From the NCBI GenBank assembly GCA_035622175.1, contig DASPVV010000016.1, positions 1 to 64,000 on the forward strand: DNA of 64,000 bases, given 5' to 3'. The position numbers were made by a program, and so were the translations under genes. The notes beneath the pieces are model-generated. The model ran no database searches. It was not told where the DNA came from and saw only the letters and a program-made list of their open reading frames with translations. Below, one piece after another: positions 44,836-52,408 of the stretch; the stretch's first letter is position 1; every line of letters starts with the position of its first letter. Source of the stretch: JAFAGX01 sp035622175 (GTDB lineage: Bacteria; Acidobacteriota; Terriglobia; Terriglobales; Acidobacteriaceae).

Positions 44836-45840
44836 ATGGACGCGGCGATTCGTACTCGCAATCTGCGCAAGATTTATCACTCCCCTCCACCCGCGGGAGT
44901 CGGGCGCAGCGATTCTCCGAAGCGTAACAAGGATTCCAAGCCGCAGATTGCAGCCCTCGACGGCATCGACCTAGAGGTTGCCCCCGGGCAGATCTTCGGT
45001 CTACTCGGTCCGAATGGGGCGGGGAAGTCGACCACCGTAGGCGTTCTGACCACTCGCGTTCGCCCCACCAGCGGCACAGCCTGGATTGGCGGCTACGATG
45101 TGTGGCGCGATCAGACAGCCGCCAAGCGGCAGATCGGAGTCGTGGCCCAGCGTCCCAACCTGGATTTCTCCCTTACCGCTCGCGAAATTTTGCTTTTCCA
45201 CGGAGCCTACTTCGGCCTGAGTGCGCGCGAACGAAGGGAACGCGCCCATGCCTTGCTCGATCGCTTCAAGCTGACCGATCGCGCCGATCAGCTGGTTCGT
45301 GGGTTTTCCGGCGGCATGATGCAGCGGGTATCGATCGCCCGCGCCATGATGCACGACCCGCAGGTCTTGTTCCTCGATGAACCGAGCGCAGGCCTGGATC
45401 CACAAACCCGGCTGCTCCTTTGGGAAATCATCCGCGAATACAACCAGAAGGGTCGCACCATCTTGCTAACCACCCACAACATGGAAGAGGCCGATGCGCT
45501 CTGCCAGCAACTCGCCATCATCGATCATGGCCGCATCATCGCCGGGGGCACGCCAAGTGATCTGAAAGCTTCGATTCCCGGCGGATTTCTCCTGCGCTTA
45601 CGCTTCGGGCGTCATTCGGCACCCCTGCTGGAGCGCCTCGCGACGCTGGCGAGCGTAACCGAGGTAAGGCCATCGGAGGCCAACGGGGCCGACCTTTATG
45701 CAGGCCGTGGCGGTTCTCTGATTCCCGAGATCGTGAATCTGGCGGCGGCTCTCGGCGTGGAGCTGTCGGATGTGCATATTTCTGAACCTAGTCTCGAAAA
45801 CCTCTTTCTCCATCACACAGGCAGGAGCTTGCGGGAATGA
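44836..45840 (+). CDS. ABC-2 exporter ATPase (DrrA-like)
   Basis: Walker A is GPNGAGKS at residues 58-65, the signature FSGGMMQR is at 157-164, and Walker B LFLDEPSAGLD is at 178-188, then TTHNMEEADALC for the switch His. The N-terminus has a ~35-residue linker before the ATPase, and the C-terminal ~90 residues resemble the DrrA regulatory tail. The permease follows with a 4-bp overlap. It would power export of a lipid, glycolipid or drug-like molecule. The substrate is not readable. Confidence 0.9.
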   Translation: MDAAIRTRNLRKIYHSPPPAGVGRSDSPKRNKDSKPQIAALDGIDLEVAPGQIFGLLGPNGAGKSTTVGVLTTRVRPTSGTAWIGGYDVWRDQTAAKRQIGVVAQRPNLDFSLTAREILLFHGAYFGLSARERRERAHALLDRFKLTDRADQLVRGFSGGMMQRVSIARAMMHDPQVLFLDEPSAGLDPQTRLLLWEIIREYNQKGRTILLTTHNMEEADALCQQLAIIDHGRIIAGGTPSDLKASIPGGFLLRLRFGRHSAPLLERLATLASVTEVRPSEANGADLYAGRGGSLIPEIVNLAAALGVELSDVHISEPSLENLFLHHTGRSLRE

Positions 45841-46607
45841 ATGCGAGAGCGTTTTTGGCATTGTTGGCTCGCGACGCACACGTGGCGCGGCGCAACCTGA
45901 TTCCTTTGCTCTTGCAAACCTTTTTGCAGCCTCTGCTGTTCGTTTTCATTTTCGGCCGCGTCATGGTAGGCAGCGGCTATCTCCCGGTTGCCTACAAGAG
46001 TCTGCTGCTTCCGGGCATCATGGCCATCAGCATGGTGTTTACCGGAATTTGGGCCGTCGCCATGCCCCTGGTCGCAGAATTCCAATTCACTCGCGAGATT
46101 GAAGACCGGCTGCTGGCCCCCATCGATATCTCCTGGGTCGCCGTGGAAAAGGTGGTGGCCGGTCTGATTCAGGCGCTGGTGGCGGGCTGGGTCGTGATAC
46201 CGTTGGCATGGATCATCCTTCGCCCTGGCCTGGAATTGCATTTGAAGAGCCCCATTCTCTTCCTGTCGACTACCCTCCTGGTGGCGAGTTTTTCAGCCTG
46301 CGGCGGCCTGGCGCTCGGTTGCAGTGTGAATCAACAGCACATCGGCCTGATGTTCAGCATGGTCCTGACTCCCATGATTTTTTTCGGGTGCACGTATTAC
46401 CCCTGGAGCGCCCTCAGCAAATTTCCGATCCTACAGAAAGTGGTTCTCCTGAACCCCGTCGCCTATGCGAGTGAAGGGCTGCGGGCCACTCTGGTGCCCC
46501 AGTTTCCGCACCTGTCGGTTCCGTTGATTCTGACCGCCTTGACGGCGTTCGATGGTTTGCTGCTGGTGGTCGGTCTTCGCCGATTCCACAAGAAAGCCGT
46601 AAGCTAG
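45837..46607 (+). CDS. ABC-2 exporter permease (DrrB-like)
   Basis: The 256-residue membrane protein has six predicted helices with the ABC-2 signature: LLLQTFLQPLLFVFIFGRVM, LLLPGIMAISMVFTGIWAVA, and GCTYYPWSALSKFPILQKVV with LLNPVAYASEGLRA. It starts ATG at 45837 inside the ATPase stop (ATGA overlap). The two genes form a DrrAB-like exporter. The neighbouring ADOP on the other strand converges with it and is not part of it. Confidence 0.9.
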   Translation: MNARAFLALLARDAHVARRNLIPLLLQTFLQPLLFVFIFGRVMVGSGYLPVAYKSLLLPGIMAISMVFTGIWAVAMPLVAEFQFTREIEDRLLAPIDISWVAVEKVVAGLIQALVAGWVVIPLAWIILRPGLELHLKSPILFLSTTLLVASFSACGGLALGCSVNQQHIGLMFSMVLTPMIFFGCTYYPWSALSKFPILQKVVLLNPVAYASEGLRATLVPQFPHLSVPLILTALTAFDGLLLVVGLRRFHKKAVS

Positions 46608-46671
46608 GTTGGCTCTTGGGCCACCCCGATTCGGCATCACTTCCTCCCTCAGATCGAGGGTGTTTCTGCCA

Positions 46672-49107
46672 CTACTCGTAGCGCAGTGTGATGAGCGGAT
46701 CCACTTGCGCTGCCCGGCGCGCCGGCAAGAGGCAGGCGGCTGATCCGACGGTTAGAATCGCCGCCACCGCCACCGCAAACGCCCACGGGTCGGTCGATGA
46801 GACGCCCCAGAGCAGGCTTGTCAGAAAACGGGTGAGCGTCAAACTCGCCAGCAGCCCGATCAGAATCCCGATCGCGATCAGAGCCATCCCCTTCTTCAGC
46901 ACCATCGCTAAGATGTTGCTCTGGGCTGCCCCCAGCGCCATGCGCACGCCGATCTCATGGGTTCGTAACGAGACCGAATACGTGATCACGCTGAATACTC
47001 CGATCACCACCAGTACCAGCCCGATTCCAGCGAAAGTTGCGAGGATCATGAATTCAAACTGGGGTGCGCGAAACTCCTCTTTCAGGAAGTCCTCGATCGA
47101 TCCAGAACCGCTGAAGCCTACGTCTGGGTCGAGCGCCCAGACCTCGCGGTAGATGCTCTTGAGCAAGGTGCGTGGATCGACTGCGGTTTTCGCTACGATG
47201 TGGAGTGGGTAGCCGAATCCCGCGACGCTGGCTGGAAGAAACGCCTCCGGCCGCAGGGTATATTGGCTGCGCTCCGGTCTGGTCTTATAGTCGCGAACCA
47301 CTCCAATAATCTGGAAGTAGGTATTGTGCGGTCCATCCACAAAAGGGCGATCGAGGGTTTCAAATTTGATGGTTTGGCCAACCGGATCCTCGAAGCCAAA
47401 GTACTTGCGAGCCAGGGTCTGGTTTACCACCGCCACATACCGCCTCGACTCCACATCATTCTGCGAAAGCAGCCTGCCGCGCACCAGTTCAAGCCCTAAG
47501 GTCTGAAAGTAGCCCTCCGTACACAATTCAAGATCAGTGACCCACCGCTCCGAGTGAGGCTTTCCTGGTATGGCGACATCGGTCCACGCTCCCTCATTCG
47601 GTGGCAGCATCAAACTCTCCGCGACGGAGACCACTCCAGGAAGGGCCTTGATTCGCGGTAGCAGTTGCGCGAAGAAGGCCGGCTTCCTGTCTGGCGTGCC
47701 GTAATAGCGATCGAGCGGGAGGGCTAACCGCGCGTACAGGGTTCTCGCCGGGTCGAAGGGCAAATCGACCTGCGTCAAGGCCAAGAAGTTGCGCATCAGC
47801 AAGCTCGCCCCGACAAGGAGTACGATCGACAGCGCAACCTCTGCCACCATCAAAGTACCGCGAAGTCTGCCGTGCAAAGCTCCGCTCATGCCCCTGCCGC
47901 CAGCTGTCAGCCGCGATTGCAGATCCCTGCGTCCTGTGTGCGTTGCGGGGGCAAGACCACAGAGAAGCGTGGTGAGTACGGTGATGCCCAGGGCAAACAG
48001 CAATGCCGGTGAATTGAACGCGATCACGGCTTCCCGTGGCACTGTGCCCTGAGGGATCATCGCGACCACCACAGCGAGCCCGAAATAGGCAATCACGCAG
48101 CCGACCACTGAAGCTGCGGCAGAAAGCACCAGGCTTTCGAGCAACAGTTGTCGGACCAAGCGGCCCCGGCTCGCCCCCAGCGCGGATCTCACCGCAATTT
48201 CCCTTTGACGAACCGTCGCCCGGACCAACAAAAGATTGGCGACATTCGCGCAGGCGATTAAGAGCAGCATGAATACCGCTGCCAGCAAGGCATAGAGAGC
48301 CTTTTTAAAACTTCCCAGGGCCACATCGATCAGTCGCTCGGTCACGATAGTGTAGTGCTCTGGGTTCAAAACAAATCCCGGCTCATCCTTCGTCAGACGG
48401 TGCGCAATGACGTCCAAGTCGGCGGCTGCGGCGTCGAGATCGACTTCTGGCTTGAGACGACCCACGATCTCGAGCGTTCCGGTGTCGCCGTCCCTTACCG
48501 GCACCCAGATACTGGCTCGGTAAATGTCAAAACGTGCGGGCATGACGCCAATCAGCGTCCGGGGCTCGCCGTTTAGGACAAATGTTCTTCCAAGAACTGT
48601 GGGATCGCTGTTGAATTCGCTTCGCCACAGTCTGTAATTCATTACGAATACCGGGGCGGCGCTGGGTTTCCCGTCTTCCGGCACGAGCGCTCGGCCTAGG
48701 AGCGGCGGCACACCATAGAATTCAAAAGTGTTTGTGGTCACCGCAGCCATCCCCGCCAAGGCGCGGGTTCCGACGCCGTCGTTATAGAGAACGGATCGGG
48801 CCCAGTCGTACCCGACGATGTCTTCAAACACATGATTCTGCGCCTGCAAGGCAAGGAACTCTCGAACCGAATAGAAGTTGCGGCCGACACTCGCCCCGGC
48901 GCTCGTCAGGTTGCGGATCGCGAAAGTTACCAGGCGATAGGAGTCCTTGTAGGGGAACGGATCGAACAGCAGGCTATAGAAAACGCTGAAAATGACGGTG
49001 GACAAACCAATCCCGAGAGCGAGCGCGAGGATCGAGGTCAAAGCAACGCGGTGATCACTTCGGAGGCTACGAAGTGCAAACCGAACATCAAGCCGCAAGC
49101 TCTCCAA
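46672..49107 (-). CDS. ADOP-type permease (duplicated FtsX/MacB)
   Basis: The start is taken as TTG 49107, seven nt after GGAGA; the frame is open to 49329 without similarity. LRLDVRFALRSLRSDHR is the usual ADOP start. There are two FtsX/MacB halves: helix one then a MacB periplasmic core, three helices (ALYALLAAVFMLLLIACANVANLLLVRA then REIAVRSALGASRGRL), a second core, and three helices near the end (IGVRMALGAAQSNILAMVL). The protein closes LLPARRAAQVDPLITLRYE. Such 'orphan' permeases have no own ATPase gene. It is the third gene after PadR and the MacB-core protein. Confidence 0.88.
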   Translation of the reverse strand: MESLRLDVRFALRSLRSDHRVALTSILALALGIGLSTVIFSVFYSLLFDPFPYKDSYRLVTFAIRNLTSAGASVGRNFYSVREFLALQAQNHVFEDIVGYDWARSVLYNDGVGTRALAGMAAVTTNTFEFYGVPPLLGRALVPEDGKPSAAPVFVMNYRLWRSEFNSDPTVLGRTFVLNGEPRTLIGVMPARFDIYRASIWVPVRDGDTGTLEIVGRLKPEVDLDAAAADLDVIAHRLTKDEPGFVLNPEHYTIVTERLIDVALGSFKKALYALLAAVFMLLLIACANVANLLLVRATVRQREIAVRSALGASRGRLVRQLLLESLVLSAAASVVGCVIAYFGLAVVVAMIPQGTVPREAVIAFNSPALLFALGITVLTTLLCGLAPATHTGRRDLQSRLTAGGRGMSGALHGRLRGTLMVAEVALSIVLLVGASLLMRNFLALTQVDLPFDPARTLYARLALPLDRYYGTPDRKPAFFAQLLPRIKALPGVVSVAESLMLPPNEGAWTDVAIPGKPHSERWVTDLELCTEGYFQTLGLELVRGRLLSQNDVESRRYVAVVNQTLARKYFGFEDPVGQTIKFETLDRPFVDGPHNTYFQIIGVVRDYKTRPERSQYTLRPEAFLPASVAGFGYPLHIVAKTAVDPRTLLKSIYREVWALDPDVGFSGSGSIEDFLKEEFRAPQFEFMILATFAGIGLVLVVIGVFSVITYSVSLRTHEIGVRMALGAAQSNILAMVLKKGMALIAIGILIGLLASLTLTRFLTSLLWGVSSTDPWAFAVAVAAILTVGSAACLLPARRAAQVDPLITLRYE

Positions 49108-49273
49108 GCGATCTTCTCCATGCCGTGCCGGCTCTCGCGAACTGTGATCCGCTCCTACCAGCCGCGCCTGCGAAGAGTATAGTTCGAGGCCGGTGGCTGG
49201 TCGGAATAGGTCTGGTTTCAAACTCTCGGGTTTCCCGCGAAAACCATGGGCGCCACGACCGAGGACAGCGCGC

Positions 49274-50791
49274 TCATCCGAGTACCTCCTCCTTCGACCT
49301 CTCCGAAAACAATGATTCCCATGATTCATCGAGTTGGGTCCACTGTGCCGGATCTAGCCAGCAGACATCGGTCTCAGTCATGTGAAGCAGGCCGTGGCCT
49401 TCAGGACATGCCAGTTCGGTTCCAACCCAACCGAGCAGTAGGTATCCGTAGTGGCCCACGTGCGCTGGTAACACCAGCCTTCGCAGGCAAACGCGGCAGC
49501 GACTCTGTTGATCCTTGAGCGACCACCACAACATAAACATGCAGCCGACCGAAAACACCCATAATGAGACCGATTCCATGACAAAGGTGGTTCTTCCGGT
49601 TGGAAACACGTATGGCTCGGGAGTGAACTCCACTACGGCCGCCAGGAGGATTAAGAGAAGAAGAAAAGATTTCGTAGCGAAGAAGGTCCACCATCGGCAG
49701 GCACCGAGCCTCCATGAGCGCCGGGGATACAAGTTAAACCGTCCCGACCAGGTGACTGCCATCATAACCAGCAGGGCAATCGACAGAGCCACCGCATACG
49801 AGATCAGGGGTTGCTCGATTCTCTCCTGCAGGGGCCACACCTCGACCGAGGAGTCAGTAAAGGCTTCGCCGGTCATATTAGAAATGTCCCGCTGCAAAAC
49901 CCACTCCACCCAGCGCTCGGACACTTGCGGCCGCAACCGTGCAACGACCCCGACGAGCTCTTTTGAGAACGAACTCTTGTCCTCTAATCGCCACACGCCA
50001 ACGTCGGCGGACGGGAACCAAAATCGTTCGGGCAGGACTCCGATGACGATAGCCGGCTGACCGTCAAGGGTTGCGTTCCTTTCGAGAATATCTGGATCAC
50101 GGGAGAACTTGCGCCGCCAAGTCTCGTAGCTTAACAACAGACAGATGCGGGAGTCCTGGGCATCGCTCGGTCGAGAGGTTTGGCCGAGAAGAGGTTCGAC
50201 TCCAAAAACCTGGAACAAGCCATCCTCCACGCGCAGAGACACAACATCCGCTTGCCGTCCGCGAATCCTGATCGTTGTGCGCCGCGGGCTCCAACTGTAG
50301 GCCGCAACTCCCTCCAGAGCCTGCTCGTGCCGTCTCCAGAGGTCTACCCAGAGATAGGGGACAACCCACTCGGCGGAACTGATGCCGCCGGTTCGAGAAA
50401 CCGTGACCACGCGCTGGGGATCGGCGTAGGGCGGCCTCAACAGGATTGAGCGCATTCTGGGAAAAGCCCCGCTGGCGCCCGCCAGCAACAGGAGCACGCC
50501 CAACAGCGCCGATAGAACGAAGGTCGGCGTCTGCGACCAGTACTCTCCCCTGTGCCGCAGATCTTCACGATTCCATCGATACCAGGCTGCATCCAGGAAT
50601 GCTCCCGAGCACCGCCAACGCAGTCGCGCCAGGACGGACGATGACCCCTTCGCCTGCGCGGTTTTCCAGGCGAACGCCAGTTCGGCCTCCCATTCCCTTC
50701 GCCACTCCGTCCGCACCTGCCGCGGTACGATCCAACTGGCCATGCGCAGAATCATTTGGCATTGCCTTAGAGTGGTGAGCCGAGCTTTCAC
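49274..50791 (-). CDS. MacB-core membrane protein with C-terminal Cys/His domain
   Basis: The start is GTG 50791 with AAGGAG upstream; the frame is open to 50866. A cytoplasmic helical N-part (MASWIVPRQVRTEWRREWEAEL) is followed by a TM helix (TFVLSALLGVLLLLAGASGAF) and a MacB-like periplasmic core (about 120-310: YADPQRVVTVSRTG, LFQVFGVEPLLGQT). Then come about three helices and a C-terminal tail. The tail has CRVC (Cys433, Cys436) and CPEGHG (Cys463, His467), a Cys/His cluster that could bind zinc. It lacks the FtsX permease halves of an ADOP. It is directly downstream (10 bp) of PadR and precedes the ADOP. Confidence 0.75.
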   Translation of the reverse strand: MKARLTTLRQCQMILRMASWIVPRQVRTEWRREWEAELAFAWKTAQAKGSSSVLARLRWRCSGAFLDAAWYRWNREDLRHRGEYWSQTPTFVLSALLGVLLLLAGASGAFPRMRSILLRPPYADPQRVVTVSRTGGISSAEWVVPYLWVDLWRRHEQALEGVAAYSWSPRRTTIRIRGRQADVVSLRVEDGLFQVFGVEPLLGQTSRPSDAQDSRICLLLSYETWRRKFSRDPDILERNATLDGQPAIVIGVLPERFWFPSADVGVWRLEDKSSFSKELVGVVARLRPQVSERWVEWVLQRDISNMTGEAFTDSSVEVWPLQERIEQPLISYAVALSIALLVMMAVTWSGRFNLYPRRSWRLGACRWWTFFATKSFLLLLILLAAVVEFTPEPYVFPTGRTTFVMESVSLWVFSVGCMFMLWWSLKDQQSRCRVCLRRLVLPAHVGHYGYLLLGWVGTELACPEGHGLLHMTETDVCWLDPAQWTQLDESWESLFSERSKEEVLG

Positions 50792-50801
50792 GACTTGCTC
50801 C

Positions 50802-51119
50802 TTAACGACCCCGGGTCTTGACCTCGGGTGCCAACCGCTCGAGGAGCGGATACCGTTTGACGGCACTTGCGAGGATCTCTTTGCCTAAGCGAGTCACACG
50901 ATAGTACTTCCTTAGCGGACGCTCCTCGGCCAGTGCTTCATTTTCCCATTGGGAGTGGATCAACTGATCCCGTTCCAGGCGGCGCAGGGCGGGGTACACG
51001 GTTCCACTGGGCAGGCCGGTGACATCCATGATGTCGAAGCCGTAACGGTAGCCATGGCTGACGGTCTGCAGAATCAGAGCCGACGTATGCGAAAGCTTGA
51101 CAGGGGTGCCCATCGCCAT
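50802..51119 (-). CDS. PadR-family transcriptional regulator
   Basis: The start is ATG 51119, preceded by AGG within site 1 of the divergent operator. The 105-residue PadR winged helix shows ALILQTVSHGYRYGFDIMDV, GLPSGTVYPALRRLERDQLI, and RKYYRVTRLGKEIL as the wing. PadR proteins repress nearby genes and are relieved by small molecules. It heads a minus-strand run of three genes (PadR, MacB-core protein, ADOP). It is divergent from a secreted protein and an ABC exporter. Confidence 0.92.
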   Translation of the reverse strand: MAMGTPVKLSHTSALILQTVSHGYRYGFDIMDVTGLPSGTVYPALRRLERDQLIHSQWENEALAEERPLRKYYRVTRLGKEILASAVKRYPLLERLAPEVKTRGR

Positions 51120-51123
51120 CAAC

Positions 51124-51141
51124 CTATGTAGAATTCTACTG
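51124..51141. promoter_or_regulatory. PadR operator candidate, site 1
   Basis: CCTATGTAGAATTCTACT contains the perfect palindrome GTAGAATTCTAC (51129-51140). It begins 5 bp from the padR start codon and overlaps its ribosome site. Site 2 matches it in 16 of 18 positions in opposite orientation. Confidence 0.65.
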
Positions 51142-51166
51142 CGAAACCGGGTTCGTGTGTGTTAGA

Positions 51167-51184
51167 GTAGATATCTACATAGGA
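51167..51184. promoter_or_regulatory. PadR operator candidate, site 2
   Basis: Read on the minus strand this is CCTATGTAGATATCTACT, with the perfect palindrome GTAGATATCTAC (51168-51179). It lies 26 bp before the start of the divergent secreted protein gene. ATGTAGATATCTACAT-like sites fit the general PadR operator form. Confidence 0.65.
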
Positions 51185-51209
51185 TGCAAGGGCCCGATCT
51201 GGAGGATCC

Positions 51210-51602
51210 ATGAGGAACCAACTGCGCGTGGTCCTGTTCATCGCTGCCGCGTCCTGCGTCGTCGTGGCTGGCGCTCGAATCGATGTGACCGGTACTTGGA
51301 GCGGAGAGGTGAAAGGCGAAGACGGCGGGACCGGACAGGTTCGCGTCGTTTTGCGGCAGGAAGGCGAGCGAATCTCAGGAACGGCGGGTCCGCTTGACAA
51401 GCGGAATCCAGGGCAGATCTACGACGCCAAACTCGAAGGCAGTCGTCTCACCTTCGCCGCCGACGACACCGACGATTCTGGACTCACGATGACGTACCGC
51501 TTTGACCTCCGCGTTGCCAACGACCGGATGCAAGGAGAAGCGCATGGGCATTCCGGGGACAGGTCTTGGACTCTGTTTCTCACTCTGACCCGGGAACGAT
51601 AG
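51210..51602 (+). CDS. Small secreted beta-sheet protein
   Basis: GGAGG (51199-51203) lies 6 bp before ATG 51210. A signal peptide (residues 1-21, ending VVAGA) precedes a single domain of about 108 residues: VTGTWSGEVKGEDGGTGQVR, ISGTAGPLDKRNPGQ, then a repeat of beta strands. The pattern resembles lipocalin-like or 'DUF' beta barrels that begin GTWSG, found widely in Acidobacteriota. No function is known. It precedes the ABC ATPase gene by 38 bp and may be the first gene of its operon. Confidence 0.75.
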   Translation: MRNQLRVVLFIAAASCVVVAGARIDVTGTWSGEVKGEDGGTGQVRVVLRQEGERISGTAGPLDKRNPGQIYDAKLEGSRLTFAADDTDDSGLTMTYRFDLRVANDRMQGEAHGHSGDRSWTLFLTLTRER

Positions 51603-51640
51603 CCGACCGCCAGAAGACAACTTCCCAGACGGAGAGTCGA

Positions 51641-52408
51641 GTGCTGCAAGCCATCGGACTGAGCAAATACTATGCATCCATCCCAGCCGTCGAGAACGTT
51701 ACGTTCGATCTGAAGGCCGGAGAGATCCTGGGGTGCGTGGGACCGAACGGCTCAGGCAAGAGCACGACCGTCAAGATGATCAGCGGCCTGCTTGAGCCGA
51801 GTCGCGGCCGAGTCCTGTTTCGAGGCGAGGACATTCACCGAGACCTGGTCGGCTTCCGCAAGAATTTGGGATACGTTCCCGAGGAGCCGAATCTCTATCC
51901 CTATCTTAGCGGTCGCGAATACCTTGAAATGGTGGGCATTCTGCGTGGAATCCCGCAGTCGCGGCTGGGGAAAAAGGTCGACAGCCTATTGGCGTTGTTC
52001 TCCCTTTACCCCAGCCGCCATTCCGCCATGGCGTCGTATTCCAAAGGCATGCGGCAGCGTGTGCTTTTACTTGCGGCGCTGCTCGACGACCCCGAGGTGC
52101 TTATCCTCGATGAGCCGCTTTCCGGGCTTGACGTCTCCTCGGCGCTGGTCCTCAAGAGCCTGATCCGCGCTCTGGGTCAGCAGGGAAAAGCGATCTTCTA
52201 CTGCTCGCACGTGCTGGAGGTGGTCGAGCGCGTCTGCTCCCATCTGCTCATACTCCGCCAGGGCACGGTACTCGCCGCGGGACCCACGGGTGAGATTCAG
52301 AGGCGAATCGGTCATGCGTCTCTCGAGGGTACGTTTCACCACCTTGTCGAGGACGTTGATCCCGATAAGGTCACACAGGAGATCCTTGACGTCGTGAGGG
52401 AAGCGTGA
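51641..52408 (+). CDS. ABC transporter ATPase
   Basis: The GTG at 51641, with GGAGAG 5 bp upstream, is chosen as the start; a TTG at 51566 would overlap the preceding gene. Walker A GPNGSGKS is at residues 34-41, the signature YSKGMRQRV is at 133-141 (SKGM replaces the usual SGG), and Walker B VLILDEPLSGLD follows at 153-164. SHVLEVVERVCSHLLIL carries the switch His. It is of the ABC-2/antibiotic exporter class. The stop overlaps the permease start by 4 bp (GTGA). Confidence 0.88.
   Translation: MLQAIGLSKYYASIPAVENVTFDLKAGEILGCVGPNGSGKSTTVKMISGLLEPSRGRVLFRGEDIHRDLVGFRKNLGYVPEEPNLYPYLSGREYLEMVGILRGIPQSRLGKKVDSLLALFSLYPSRHSAMASYSKGMRQRVLLLAALLDDPEVLILDEPLSGLDVSSALVLKSLIRALGQQGKAIFYCSHVLEVVERVCSHLLILRQGTVLAAGPTGEIQRRIGHASLEGTFHHLVEDVDPDKVTQEILDVVREA

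Noticed and set aside
44836..49107. One exporter consisting of the DrrAB-like genes and the ADOP
   Set aside because: The ADOP gene is on the opposite strand, converges with the permease gene and belongs to the PadR operon.
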